Assembly (NCBI RefSeq): GCF_013267355.1
Contig: NZ_CP053985.1
Coordinates: 806,001 to 870,000, forward strand
Source: Achromobacter pestifer
Lineage (GTDB): Bacteria; Pseudomonadota; Gammaproteobacteria; Burkholderiales; Burkholderiaceae_B
Direction: 5' to 3'
Length of the DNA: 64,000 nt
Shown here: positions 24,440 through 35,950 of the stretch, piece after piece
Numbering within the stretch: the stretch's first letter is position 1
Layout: every line of letters starts with the position of its first letter
The notes under the pieces: model-generated
What the model saw: only the letters and a program-made list of their open reading frames with translations
Told to the model about the DNA's origin: nothing
The model's database searches: none
Position numbers and translations under genes: made by a program

Positions 24440-26074
24440 TCAGGCTGCCCGGACTTTCACATACCTGCCAGGCGCCGGCTCTATCGGCCGGTACTTGGCA
24501 TTGCCCAATTTTTCACGCGCCTTGACCTGCTTGCCCGAATGTCCCGACAGCCAGCCGGCCCAATCGGGCCACCAGCTGCCCGGCGTCTCGACGGCCTGGG
24601 CGAACCATGTGTTCGGGTCGCCAGGCAGATGATGGCCCGACTGTTCGAGTTTGTCAGCCGCCCAATAGCTGCGGCGTTTCTTGGCCGGAGGATTCACCAC
24701 GCCCGCGATGTGGCCGGATGCTCCCAACACGAAACGCTGCGGTCCGCGCAGCACCTGGGTGGACGCATACGCCGAGACCCAGGGCACGATATGGTCCTCG
24801 CGTGACCCGAAGATGTACGCCGGCATTTCCAGGCGCGTCAGGTCCAGCGGCAGGCCCGCGGCCTGGGCACGGCCCGGCACCTTGAGGTTGTTCTCGAGGT
24901 AGGTATTGCGGAAGTACCAGGAGAAGAACGGTCCGGGCAGATTGGTGCTGTCGCCATTCCAGAATAGCAGGTCGAACGCGGGCGGCTTCTGGCCTTTCAG
25001 ATAGTTGCCGACCACATAATTCCAGACCAGTTCGTTGGGCCGCAGGAACGAGAACGTGGTGGCGAGGTCGCGCCCGGGCATCAGCCCGCCCTGGCCCAAT
25101 TGGTGGTCGCGCAGCAGCGCGTGGGCCTCGTCGACGAAGACGTTCAGGATGCCGGTATCGTGGAAATCGAGCAGCGAGGTCAGCAGCGTCAACGAAGCCA
25201 CGGGATGCTCGCCGCGCGCCTCGGCCAGGGCCAGCGCGGAGGCCAGCATCGTGCCGCCGACGCAGAAGCCCAGCGCATTGACTTGCGGCTGCTTGGTGAT
25301 GTCGCTGGCCACGCGCAGCGCCTGCAGCACCGCGTCGTCCAGATAATCGGACCAAGTCGCGCGGTCCACGCCGTCGGTATCGCTGGACACCGGATTGCGC
25401 CAGGAAATCAGGAACACCGTATAACCCTGGTCCACCGCGTGCCGCACGAAGGAATTCTCGGGCTGCAGGTCCAGGATGTAGAACTTGTTGATGTTCGGCG
25501 GCACGATGACCAGCGGCCGCTCGTGCACGGTGGCGGTCGACGGCGCGTACTGGATGAGCTGGAACAGCCGGTTCTCGAACACCACTTCGCCAGGCGTGAC
25601 GGCAACGTTGCGGCCGATCTCGAATTGCGATTCGTCCGTCTGCGTGATGCGGCCTTTCTTGACGTCGCCCAGTAGATTGGCCAGCCCTTCGTTGAGCGCG
25701 CGTCCGGCGCTTTCGACGATGGATTGCTGGGCATCCGGGTTCAGCGCCAGGAAGTTCGACGGCGACAGCGCGTCGACCCATTGCATGATGGAAAAGCGCA
25801 GGCGGTCGCGCATGGGCTCGCTGACCTGGGCCGCATCGACCATGCGCGACATGGCGCGGGCCGACAGCAGATAGGTATGCGCCAGCAACAGATGCGAATG
25901 ATGGGAGGCCCAGGCATCGCCCGAAAAGCGGCGGTCTGACAGCGGCGCAAGCGCGCCACGGCGGGCGTCATCGCAAAGGCGCTGCCACTCGCGGGAAAAT
26001 TCGGCCTGAATGTCGGCCAGGACTTCCGGTGCCACGCTCACCGGAATGGGCCCTGCGGAGAGATTGGCATTCAC
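24440..26074 (-). CDS. phaC: Class I poly(3-hydroxyalkanoate) synthase PhaC
   Basis: 544 residues. It polymerises (R)-3-hydroxyacyl-CoA on the PHB granule. The alpha/beta hydrolase core has the lipase-like box G-F-C-V-G-G with catalytic Cys271, the Asp in G-S-R-E-D-H-I-V-P-W and the His in G-A-S-G-H-I-A-G. N-P-P-A-K-K and the tryptophan-rich C-terminal part (S-W-W-P-D-W) are class I features. It is slightly shorter at the N terminus than the common 560-590 residues. It begins the phaC-phaB-phaR cluster and has a recognisable promoter upstream. Confidence 0.95.
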   Translation of the reverse strand: MNANLSAGPIPVSVAPEVLADIQAEFSREWQRLCDDARRGALAPLSDRRFSGDAWASHHSHLLLAHTYLLSARAMSRMVDAAQVSEPMRDRLRFSIMQWVDALSPSNFLALNPDAQQSIVESAGRALNEGLANLLGDVKKGRITQTDESQFEIGRNVAVTPGEVVFENRLFQLIQYAPSTATVHERPLVIVPPNINKFYILDLQPENSFVRHAVDQGYTVFLISWRNPVSSDTDGVDRATWSDYLDDAVLQALRVASDITKQPQVNALGFCVGGTMLASALALAEARGEHPVASLTLLTSLLDFHDTGILNVFVDEAHALLRDHQLGQGGLMPGRDLATTFSFLRPNELVWNYVVGNYLKGQKPPAFDLLFWNGDSTNLPGPFFSWYFRNTYLENNLKVPGRAQAAGLPLDLTRLEMPAYIFGSREDHIVPWVSAYASTQVLRGPQRFVLGASGHIAGVVNPPAKKRRSYWAADKLEQSGHHLPGDPNTWFAQAVETPGSWWPDWAGWLSGHSGKQVKAREKLGNAKYRPIEPAPGRYVKVRAA

Positions 26075-26106
26075 TTCGACACCTTGTTATCGAAACTACG
26101 CGATTG

Positions 26107-26135
26107 ATGTTGCATTCCGGGTCCGGGACTGTCAA
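26107..26135 (-). promoter_or_regulatory. Candidate sigma-70 promoter of phaC
   Basis: On the minus strand a perfect -35 TTGACA (26135-26130) is followed after 17 bases by CAACAT (26112-26107), placing transcription start about 25-30 bases ahead of the phaC ATG. Confidence 0.5.
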
Positions 26136-26169
26136 TGCGGGTATACAAGGAGGCCTGACAGGGTATGCC

Positions 26170-26192
26170 GCAAGGCCTGCCGCAGGCCTTGC
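26170..26192 (-). terminator. Hairpin after pgeF
   Basis: An 11-bp perfect inverted repeat, GCAAGGCCTGC and GCAGGCCTTGC around one central base, lies 6 bases after the pgeF stop. No T tract follows, so termination strength is uncertain. Confidence 0.5.
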
Positions 26193-26198
26193 GTCAGA

Positions 26199-26963
26199 TC
26201 AAACCGGGCCGAGCCAGGCCAGCAAAGCCATGCGTCCGGTTTCGCCGTCGCGGCGGTACGAGAAGAACCGATCGGCCCCGGCCACCGTGCATATCCCGCT
26301 CAAGGACACCTCTTGTACCCCGGCGCGGCGCAGGCGGAAATCAGCCAATCCGGCGAGATCGGCCAGCCATTTTCCGGAAAGTCCGGGCCTCGGGTTGAAG
26401 TAGCGCAGGGTTGCCGGATCGTCCTTGGAGAAGGCGTCCAACACGTCCTGGCCCACCTCGAACGCCTGCGGGCCTATGCCCGGCCCGACCCATGCGCGCC
26501 AGCCGGAAGCCTGCGGCGCCTTGGCGCGCATGGCGGCCAGCGTGTGTTCCAGCACGCCGCCCGAGAGGCCGCGCCAGCCGGCATGCGCCGCGCCCAGCAC
26601 CGTGCCTTGCGCATCGGCGATGACCACCGGCAGGCAGTCGGCCACCATCACGGCCAGCACTCGGCCAGGCCGCGCCGTGACGCTGGCATCGACCGCCGGC
26701 TCGTCCGGCAGGTCCGCCTGATCGGCGTCCACCACTTCGCTACCGTGGACCTGGCGCAGCCACAGGGGTTCGGCCGGCAGCGCGGCGCGCACGCGGCGCC
26801 GGTTTTCAACGACCGTGTCCGGATCATCCCCGGCGCGGCGGCCCAGATTCAAGGTGTCGTGCGGCGCGACGCCGACGCCCCCTGCCCGGGTCGTGCAGAA
26901 ATAATTCACGCCCGCCCATTCCGGGCCTGTCACCACCGGCAGGCCGGCCGCTACGCGTTCCAT
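26199..26963 (-). CDS. pgeF: PgeF peptidoglycan editing factor (laccase-domain / YfiH family)
   Basis: 254 residues from ATG 26963, which overlaps the end of rluD by 13 bases. The Cu-oxidase_4/YfiH fold is shown by V-N-Y-F-C-T-T-R-A-G-G-V-G, D-A-D-Q-A-D, M-V-A-D-C-L-P-V-V-I-A-D (metal Cys) and A-A-H-A-G-W-R-G-L (metal His). PgeF removes wrongly incorporated L-Ser from UDP-MurNAc peptides; relatives have been called polyphenol oxidases. The rluD-pgeF overlap is the usual arrangement in this group. Confidence 0.92.
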   Translation of the reverse strand: MERVAAGLPVVTGPEWAGVNYFCTTRAGGVGVAPHDTLNLGRRAGDDPDTVVENRRRVRAALPAEPLWLRQVHGSEVVDADQADLPDEPAVDASVTARPGRVLAVMVADCLPVVIADAQGTVLGAAHAGWRGLSGGVLEHTLAAMRAKAPQASGWRAWVGPGIGPQAFEVGQDVLDAFSKDDPATLRYFNPRPGLSGKWLADLAGLADFRLRRAGVQEVSLSGICTVAGADRFFSYRRDGETGRMALLAWLGPV

Positions 26964-27949
26964 GCAATCGCTTCCTGGACCAAGCTCATGTCGGGAGGCA
27001 CGGCCGCGGCGAACTCGACTTCGCCGCGGCCGCCCGGATCTTCGAAATGCAGCGCGCGCGCATGCAGCATCTGCCGCTGCGCGCCCGCAATGTTCTTGCC
27101 GCCGTAGATCGTATCGGCCACCAGCGGATGCCCCAGGCTGGCCATGTGCACACGGATCTGATGCGTGCGGCCCGTTTCCAGGCGGCACACCACTTCGGTG
27201 ACGCGGCCTCCGGGATCCGCCTCGCCGCGGCGGGCGGGCAGGTAATGGGTAATGGCAGGCTTGGGCGCAACCGGGCGCTCCACGCTCATGCGCACCGGCA
27301 CGCGCGAATCGCGGCCGATGGGACGGTCGACCTTGCCGGCCGCGGCCAGCCAGCCATGGGCCAGCGCCACGTACTCGCGGCCCATGCTGCGCGCCTGCAA
27401 TTGGCGCACCAGATGCGTCTGCGCGGTTTCGTTGCGCGCCACGACCATCAGGCCGGAGGTGTCCTTGTCCAGGCGGTGCACGATGCCGGCGCGCGCCACC
27501 TGCGCCAGCTCGGGATAGCGGTACAGCAGGCCGTTGAGCAGCGTGCCGCTCCAGTTGCCGGCGCCGGGATGCGTCACCAGGCCCGCGGGCTTGTTCACCA
27601 CGATCCAGTCGGGGCTTTCGGCCACGACCGCGAATTCCACGGGTTCGGGCGCAAAAGCCAGGGCTTCGGGTGCGGGCTGGGGCCAGACGGTGAGCTCATC
27701 GTCGGGGCCGACCGTCTGGCGGACCTTGCCGGGCTTGCCGTTGACGTGGACGTTGCCGGCCTCGATCCAACCCTGCAGCCGGCCGCGGGAATGTTCGGGC
27801 AACAACCCGGCCAGCACCTTGTCCAGCCGGTCGGCGCGCGTGCCGGAAGGCACTGTTACAAATTGCGGCTCCCCCCGGGGATTTTCTTCGGAAATACCCA
27901 GGAGTTCGTCGTCGGAAATGAGATCCGCGCCGGAGGCTATATCAGACAT
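26951..27949 (-). CDS. rluD: 23S rRNA pseudouridine(1911/1915/1917) synthase RluD
   Basis: 332 residues. An N-terminal S4 domain (about 35-95: R-A-D-R-L-D-K-V-L ... G-N-V-H-V-N-G-K-P) is followed by the pseudouridine synthase domain with catalytic Asp in H-R-L-D-K-D-T-S-G-L and the late R-T-H-Q-I-R-V-H-M-A. It modifies helix 69 of 23S rRNA. The gene diverges from bamD, as is common in proteobacteria; the two start regions are very close, and the minus-strand leader is short with no good Shine-Dalgarno. Confidence 0.93.
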   Translation of the reverse strand: MSDIASGADLISDDELLGISEENPRGEPQFVTVPSGTRADRLDKVLAGLLPEHSRGRLQGWIEAGNVHVNGKPGKVRQTVGPDDELTVWPQPAPEALAFAPEPVEFAVVAESPDWIVVNKPAGLVTHPGAGNWSGTLLNGLLYRYPELAQVARAGIVHRLDKDTSGLMVVARNETAQTHLVRQLQARSMGREYVALAHGWLAAAGKVDRPIGRDSRVPVRMSVERPVAPKPAITHYLPARRGEADPGGRVTEVVCRLETGRTHQIRVHMASLGHPLVADTIYGGKNIAGAQRQMLHARALHFEDPGGRGEVEFAAAVPPDMSLVQEAIAWNA

Positions 27950-27961
27950 GGAGACAAATCA

Positions 27962-27967
27962 TATAAT
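27962..27967 (+). promoter_or_regulatory. -10 element of bamD promoter
   Basis: A perfect TATAAT; the -35 region is poor. Initiation around 27974 would leave a leader of about 29 bases to the GTG at 28003. This argues against the upstream TTG at 27973 as the start codon. Confidence 0.5.
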
Positions 27968-28002
27968 CAGCCTTGCATGCTAACACCAAGGATACGATTC
28001 TC

Positions 28003-28845
28003 GTGATTCACCACTCCGCAGCTCCCTCGAATCCCGCCTCCCGAAGCGGGCCGGTCTTGCGCGTGGTTATCGCGCTGTTTGCCGCCATGGTCATTGCCGG
28101 TTGCGGCTCGACCAACAGCAAGTATGACAAGACCACCAACTGGAGCGCCGAACAGCTCTACGCGGACGCCAAGGCGGAAATGTCTTCCGGCGGCTGGAAG
28201 GAAGCGCGCGAACGCCTGACCGCGATCGAAAGCCGCTACCCCTTCGGCGTCTACGCACAGCAGGCACTGCTCGAGCTTGCCTACGTCAACTGGAAGGACG
28301 GCGAAAACGAGCAGGCCCTGGCTGCCATCGACCGCTTCCAGCAGCTCTACCCCAACCATCCTGGCACCGATTACGCCCTCTACCTGAAGGGCCTGATCAA
28401 CTTCACCCCGGCCAGCGCCTTCATGAGCAGCATCACCGGCCAGGATCCCGCCGAGCGCGATCCCAAGGGCCTGCGCGCGTCCTACGACGCGTTCAACGAG
28501 CTGATCAAGCGCTACCCCGACAGCAAGTACGCGGTGGATGCCGAGAAGCGCGTCGCCTGGCTGGTCAACACCATCGCCATGAACGAAGTGCACGTCGCCC
28601 GCTACTACTACGAGCGCGGCGCCTACGTGGCCGCGGCCAACCGCGCGCAGACCGTCATCACCGACTTCGAAGGCGCCCCCGCCACGGAGGAAGCGCTCTA
28701 TCTGATGGTCGAGTCCTACGACAAGCTCGGCCTGACCGAACTGAAGAACGACTCGCAGCGCGTGTACGACAAGAACTTCCCCAACAGCGACTTCAAGACC
28801 AAGGGCCTGAAGGCCGACAAGAGCTGGTGGAACCCGTTCAACTGA
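28003..28845 (+). CDS. bamD: Outer-membrane assembly lipoprotein BamD
   Basis: 280 residues from GTG 28003, which has AAGGA 10 bases upstream. An in-frame TTG at 27973 would lie only 6 bases after the -10 element and is rejected. A lipobox V-I-A-G-C ends the signal peptide (Cys34). Five TPR-like repeats follow (E-Q-L-Y-A-D-A-K-A-E-M ... F-P-N-S-D-F), ending N-P-F-N. BamD is the essential partner of BamA in inserting beta-barrel proteins. Followed by a strong terminator. Confidence 0.93.
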   Translation: MIHHSAAPSNPASRSGPVLRVVIALFAAMVIAGCGSTNSKYDKTTNWSAEQLYADAKAEMSSGGWKEARERLTAIESRYPFGVYAQQALLELAYVNWKDGENEQALAAIDRFQQLYPNHPGTDYALYLKGLINFTPASAFMSSITGQDPAERDPKGLRASYDAFNELIKRYPDSKYAVDAEKRVAWLVNTIAMNEVHVARYYYERGAYVAAANRAQTVITDFEGAPATEEALYLMVESYDKLGLTELKNDSQRVYDKNFPNSDFKTKGLKADKSWWNPFN

Positions 28846-28869
28846 CGTAACGGTCGCTGCATCGAAGAA

Positions 28870-28896
28870 AGCCCCTGCCGCGCAGGGGCTTTTTTT
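28870..28896 (+). terminator. Rho-independent terminator of bamD
   Basis: AGCCCCTGC / GCAGGGGCT with a CGC loop, followed by a T run of six. It overlaps the end of the convergent regulator gene. Confidence 0.9.
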
Positions 28897-29836
28897 ATGC
28901 CGGCGCGCCGCGCCGCAGGGCTTGCGGCGGCTGCCCGTAAATGCGGATGAAGGCGCGGCGCATGCGCTCCGTATCGCCAAAACCCACCCGGCGCGCGATC
29001 GCATCCAGGCCGGCCTCGCCCTCCTCGACCAGTTCGCGGGCAGCCTCGGCGCGCACGCGCTCCACGGCCTTGGCCGGGGTCTGGCCGGTTTCCAGCTTGA
29101 ACTGGCGGCAGAATTGGCGCGGACTCAGGCAGGCCACGCCGGCCAGGCGTTCGATGTCCAGGACTTCGTCCAGGTGCTGGCCCACATGGGCCAGCACCTC
29201 GCGCATGCGCCCGCTGGCCGGCGCCAGATCCTGCAGCGCCGAGAACTGCGACTGCCCGCCCGTGCGCCGGTGATAAACCACCATCTCGCGGGCGGTGGCG
29301 CGGGCAACCGCCTCGCCGTGGTCGGCTTGCACCATGGCCAGCGCCAGGTCTATGCCCGCCGTGATGCCCGCCGAGGTCCAGACCGCGCGGTCTTCGACAT
29401 AGATGCGGTCCGCCTCCACCGCCAGGGCCGGATGGCGTTGCTGCAATTCGGCGGCATGGCGCCAGTGGGTGGTCACCCGGCGCCCCTGCAGGATGCCAGC
29501 CTGCGCCAGCACGAAAGCCCCAGTGCAGACGCTGGCCACGCGCCGGCCGCGCGCATGCGCGGCGCGCAGATAAGCCAGCATGGCGGGGGCCGCCCGAGGT
29601 TCGCGCGCGCCCTGCCCGCCAGGCACCAGCACGGTATCGGCGCGCAGCCCACGCCAGGGCCGCGTCTGCACGGGCACGCCGGCCGAGCAGCGGACCAGGC
29701 CGCCCTCGGCCGACACCACCGCCACCTCGTAGGCGCCCGGCACCAGTTCGGCGGCGATCTGGAAGACTGACAGCGGCCCGGCCATGTCGAGCAGCTGGAA
29801 GTTGGGCACGGGCAGGATGCAGACGCGATGGGTCAT
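28895..29836 (-). CDS. GlxA-type transcriptional regulator (DJ-1/PfpI domain plus AraC HTH)
   Basis: 313 residues from ATG 29836. The N-terminal half (5-190) is a DJ-1/PfpI domain: F-Q-L-L-D-M-A-G-P-L, V-L-V-P-G-G-Q-G-A-R and the nucleophile-elbow A-S-V-C-T-G-A-F. The C-terminal 100 residues form two AraC helix-turn-helix motifs (C-L-S-P-R-Q-F-C-R-Q-F ... R-V-G-F-G-D-T-E-R-M-R-R-A-F). It diverges by 85 bases from an MFS transporter, so it probably controls that exporter. Effector unknown. The stop codon lies inside the bamD terminator T run. Confidence 0.88.
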   Translation of the reverse strand: MTHRVCILPVPNFQLLDMAGPLSVFQIAAELVPGAYEVAVVSAEGGLVRCSAGVPVQTRPWRGLRADTVLVPGGQGAREPRAAPAMLAYLRAAHARGRRVASVCTGAFVLAQAGILQGRRVTTHWRHAAELQQRHPALAVEADRIYVEDRAVWTSAGITAGIDLALAMVQADHGEAVARATAREMVVYHRRTGGQSQFSALQDLAPASGRMREVLAHVGQHLDEVLDIERLAGVACLSPRQFCRQFKLETGQTPAKAVERVRAEAARELVEEGEAGLDAIARRVGFGDTERMRRAFIRIYGQPPQALRRGAPA

Positions 29837-29921
29837 GGCATGAAAAGAGGGAAAATAGTCATTCTTGCCAAATTGTCCGACGCTAGAGTGGGGGCTGTCA
29901 ATCCTCCGGACTCCCTCAGCC

Positions 29922-31133
29922 ATGACCTCCTCCTCGCGCGGCCTGCGCAATTCCCGCATTCTCGCCATCTGCCAGGGCCTGTACATCGCGGCGATCTCCA
30001 TCGACCTGACCCTGACGGCGCTGACCGGCCAGATGCTGGCCCCGCATCCGGCGCTGGCAACGCTGCCCTTCGCGCTGATCACGGTGGCGGGCGCCGCCGT
30101 CACCTGGTATGCATCGCTGCTCATGCAGCGCATCGGCCGCCGTGCGGGCTTCATGCTGGGATCGCTGGCGGGCGCGGCCGGCGGCCTGATTTCGGTGGGC
30201 GCGGTCTTCGCCAGCGACTTCTGGTTCTTCTGCCTGGGCACGGCGCTGGTCGGCGTGTTCCAGGCCTTCGCGCAGTACTACCGGCTGGCCGCCGCCGACG
30301 CGGTGCCCGCCGAAGCCAAGAGCCGCGCCATTTCCGTGGTCCTGACGGGCGGCGTCATCGCCGCCATCGCGGGGCCGGCGCTGGCGGCCTGGGCCAAGGA
30401 CATTTTCCCCGCCGCGATCTTTTCCGGCGCCTATCTGATGGTGGCCCTGCTGGGAGCGGCCAGCGCCTTGCTGCTCATCGCCTATCGCGACCAGGAAGGC
30501 GATGGCGGCCAGCCCGCCGACACGCAGGCCGCGGGCCTGCCGGCACGTCCTTTGGGCGAGGTCATGCGGCAGCCGATTTTCGTGGCGGCGCTGGCCAACA
30601 ACGTCGTGGGTTCGGTGTCGATGATGTTCGTCATGACGGCCGCGCCGCTGGCCGCGGTGGCCTGCCAGCACAGCATCGCCGACGGCGCCAGCATCATGCA
30701 GTGGCACCTGATCGGCATGTATGCGCCGGCCTTCTTCGCCGGCGCGCTGATCAACCGGCTGGGGTTGCCCCGCGTGCTCGGCATGGGCATGGCGCTGAAC
30801 GCCGCCTGCTCGGTGATCGCGATGCAATCGACTTCGCTCGCGGCCTTCCACGCGGCGCTGTTCTGCCTGGGCGTGGGCTGGAACTTCATGTTCGTCGGCG
30901 GCACCACGCTGCTGGCCCAGTCCTACCGCCCCGCCGAACGGGCGCGGGTGCAAGGCGCCGCCGAAATGCTGCGCTATGCCACCACCGCCTTGGCCACGCT
31001 GGCCGCCGGACCGGCGTTGGCGCGGATGGGCTGGGAAACCCTGAATGCCGCCATGCTGCCCATCGTAGGCCTGGCCGCGGTGATGACGGGATGGTGGGCG
31101 CTATCGCGTCGAACGGAGCAGGTGGCCGCCTGA
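29922..31133 (+). CDS. MFS transporter
   Basis: 403 residues with about 12 membrane helices in two halves; the loop 2-3 motif appears as L-M-Q-R-I-G-R-R-A-G-F. A cytoplasmic stretch rich in charged residues (Y-R-D-Q-E-G-D-G-G-Q) marks the middle. Family 1 of the major facilitator superfamily; substrate not deducible. Start is ATG 29922 (M-T-S-S-S-R-G-L); in-frame upstream codons would run into the regulatory gap. It diverges from the GlxA-type regulator, the best hint at its control, and no other genes join its transcript. Confidence 0.88.
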   Translation: MTSSSRGLRNSRILAICQGLYIAAISIDLTLTALTGQMLAPHPALATLPFALITVAGAAVTWYASLLMQRIGRRAGFMLGSLAGAAGGLISVGAVFASDFWFFCLGTALVGVFQAFAQYYRLAAADAVPAEAKSRAISVVLTGGVIAAIAGPALAAWAKDIFPAAIFSGAYLMVALLGAASALLLIAYRDQEGDGGQPADTQAAGLPARPLGEVMRQPIFVAALANNVVGSVSMMFVMTAAPLAAVACQHSIADGASIMQWHLIGMYAPAFFAGALINRLGLPRVLGMGMALNAACSVIAMQSTSLAAFHAALFCLGVGWNFMFVGGTTLLAQSYRPAERARVQGAAEMLRYATTALATLAAGPALARMGWETLNAAMLPIVGLAAVMTGWWALSRRTEQVAA

Positions 31134-31170
31134 CATGGCCGGCAGAGCCGCCCGCCGACGCGGGCGGCTG

Positions 31171-33267
31171 CTAGTCCTGCGCTTCCTGCTTGCGCCGGTA
31201 GAACGCCAGCACTTCTTCCAGTTCGCGGGTCCGCGCGAACGGCGGCAATCCGCGCCACAGGCGCTTGCCGTAAGGCTTTTCGACCAGCCGCGCGTCGCCC
31301 ACCATGAGCACGCCCCAATCCGATTCCGTGCGGATCAGACGGCCGGCGCCCTGCTTGAGCGAAATCGCCGCTTCGGGCAATTGGTACTCCGAAAAGGGAT
31401 TGCCGCCCTGCGCACGGCAGGCGCGCAGCCGCGCCTCGATGACCGGATCGTCGGGCGGCGCGAACGGCAGCTTGTCGATCGCCACCAGCGTCAGCACATC
31501 GCCGGGCAGGTCGATGCCTTCCCAGAAACTGGCGCTGCCCACCAGCACGGGATGCTCCAGCTTGCAGAAGCGGTCCAGCAGGTCGCGCCGCGTGCCCTCG
31601 CCCTGCTTGAGCAAGGGCCATTCATGGCCGGCATCATCAAAGGCGTCGGCCAGCAGGCTTGCAACCTTGTCCACGGCGCGCAGCGTCGTGCACAGCACCA
31701 GCGTGCCGCCTGGGCTGGCTTCCAGCAAGGGCAGCAACGTCTGCACGAAACGATCGAGGAACTGCGGCGATTGCGGTTCGGGCATGCCGCGCGGCACGAA
31801 CAGCAGGGCTTGTTCGGGGTAGTCGAAGGGCGATTCCCATTTGCCCGTGCGCGCCTTTTCCAACCCCAGCTGGCTGGTGAAGTGGGTGAACTCGCCGTTC
31901 ACGGACAAGGTGGCCGAGGTCATGATCCAGGCTTGGCCCGGCTTGCGGTACTTGGAAAAAGCCTGGGCCACCGACAGCGGGGCCGAATGCAGGCGCACGT
32001 GATGCTGCCCGTGCTCGACCCAGCGTACCGCCGGGCCGGTCCATTGTGCCGCCGCGGCTGCGCCCTCCAGGATGGCGACAGGCGTGGACATCCCGTCGCC
32101 CAGCGCCGATTGCAGCGCAGGCTCGGGCGCCTGGTCGTCGCGGCCCCAGCCTTCCTCGGAATAGTCCGCGCCCGCCCGACCCGGCGTGGCCCAGCGCTTC
32201 AGGCGCACCGAGATCTCGGCGCCGCTGCGCGCGGCGGCCATCAGGTCCGGGTGCTTTTCGGCCACCGCGCCCAGCGCCTTCGCCGCGCCGTCCACGGCCT
32301 CGCGCAGCGCCATCAGCGCCTCGTCGAATTCCTCGGGATTGGGGATGGCCTCGAAGGTCGCCTTGCGGCCCGGCATCCGGTCCAGCGGCGCACAGACCAG
32401 GCGCAGCTCGCGCGCCGCCGTTTCCACGTGGCGGCTGACGTCGCTCCATTTGGCGGCTTCGCGCGCATAGGCCAGGCCGGCTGCTTCCAGCGCACGGCCG
32501 AAATCCAGCAGCTGGTGCGTGGACACGCTGCTGCCCAGAAAGCGGGTGGCGGTGTCCGGCAACTGGTGCGCTTCGTCGAAGATCACGGTGTCCGCTTCGG
32601 GCAGCAGATCGGTCACGCCTTCTTCGCGCAACACCAGGTCGGCCATGAAGAGGGCGTGGTTGACGACCACCACGTCGGCCTCCTGGGCCTGGCGGCGCGC
32701 CTTCACCACGAAGCAGTCGCGGATGCGCGGACATTCCTGGCCCAGGCAGTTCTCGCGCGTGGAGGTCACGCGCTGCCAGATGTCGGCGTCTTCAGGCACC
32801 TGCGCCAGGTCGCTGCGGTCGCCGGTCTTGGTGATGCCGGCGAAAACCTGGATCTGGCGCAGCTGCTGGATCTCGGTGCGCGACTTCAAGGCGCGCTCGT
32901 CGCCCTGCAGACGGTCCAGGTGGTAATGGCAGACGTAGTTGCCGCGGCCCTTGAGCAGCGCGGCGGTCACTGGCGCGGCCAGCGCGGCGCGTACGCGCGG
33001 CAGGTCGCGGGCGAAAAGCTGGTCCTGCAGCGTGCGCGTGCCGGTGGAAATCAGCACCTTGCCGCCCTGGATGAAGGCGGGTACAAGATAGGCCCAGGTC
33101 TTGCCGATGCCGGTGCCCGCCTCGGCCACCAAGGTGGAGCGGTCCTGGATGGCCTGCCCTATGGCCTGCGAGAGTTCGATCTGCGAAGGTCGCGGCTTGT
33201 AGCCAGGCAAGGCCGTGGCCAAAGGGCCGTCGGCGTCGAAGAATTCGGAGATATCCAGGTCCAGCAT
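31171..33267 (-). CDS. ATP-dependent DNA helicase of the DinG/YoaA family
   Basis: 698 residues. Superfamily 2 XPD-like helicase: Walker A A50-G-T-G-I-G-K-T, D231-E-A-H box, and four cysteines C113, C174, C179, C185 that fit the iron-sulphur cluster of DinG/YoaA helicases. The late motif Q-G-A-G-R-L-I-R-T-E-S-D-W-G is helicase motif VI. Such enzymes unwind 5' to 3' and help replication meet lesions, R-loops or transcription. It converges with the MFS gene (37-base gap) and diverges from tex. Confidence 0.88.
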   Translation of the reverse strand: MLDLDISEFFDADGPLATALPGYKPRPSQIELSQAIGQAIQDRSTLVAEAGTGIGKTWAYLVPAFIQGGKVLISTGTRTLQDQLFARDLPRVRAALAAPVTAALLKGRGNYVCHYHLDRLQGDERALKSRTEIQQLRQIQVFAGITKTGDRSDLAQVPEDADIWQRVTSTRENCLGQECPRIRDCFVVKARRQAQEADVVVVNHALFMADLVLREEGVTDLLPEADTVIFDEAHQLPDTATRFLGSSVSTHQLLDFGRALEAAGLAYAREAAKWSDVSRHVETAARELRLVCAPLDRMPGRKATFEAIPNPEEFDEALMALREAVDGAAKALGAVAEKHPDLMAAARSGAEISVRLKRWATPGRAGADYSEEGWGRDDQAPEPALQSALGDGMSTPVAILEGAAAAAQWTGPAVRWVEHGQHHVRLHSAPLSVAQAFSKYRKPGQAWIMTSATLSVNGEFTHFTSQLGLEKARTGKWESPFDYPEQALLFVPRGMPEPQSPQFLDRFVQTLLPLLEASPGGTLVLCTTLRAVDKVASLLADAFDDAGHEWPLLKQGEGTRRDLLDRFCKLEHPVLVGSASFWEGIDLPGDVLTLVAIDKLPFAPPDDPVIEARLRACRAQGGNPFSEYQLPEAAISLKQGAGRLIRTESDWGVLMVGDARLVEKPYGKRLWRGLPPFARTRELEEVLAFYRRKQEAQD

Positions 33268-33472
33268 AGCGAGTCAACGGTGAACCGGTGCCAGTTGCGG
33301 TTCGGGCGCCAGACACTTGTGTGGGAAAGGACCAAATGATACCTGCTGCCGGGCCGCGGATTGGCCGCCATGCCGCCGCAAGGGGGACATATCCGCCCAC
33401 CCTGGCACGTTTTGTAACAGCGGCTTATGGCACAATCCGCCCCTTGTTTTTCCTTTTTGTCGTCGTATCGAG

Positions 33473-35848
<2,376 letters not shown>

Positions 35849-35865
35849 GCGACCGTCGCTCCACG

Positions 35866-35897
35866 AAAAACCGGCGCCTGGTGCGCCGGTTTTTTTT
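35866..35897 (+). terminator. Rho-independent terminator of tex
   Basis: CCGGCGC / GCGCCGG with a 5-base loop, flanked by AAAAA and a run of eight T. Confidence 0.92.
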
Positions 35898-35950
35898 ACC
35901 TAGGGCTTACCCGTAAAACGATGCCTTACTTGTGTTCGCTCAAGCCGCAA

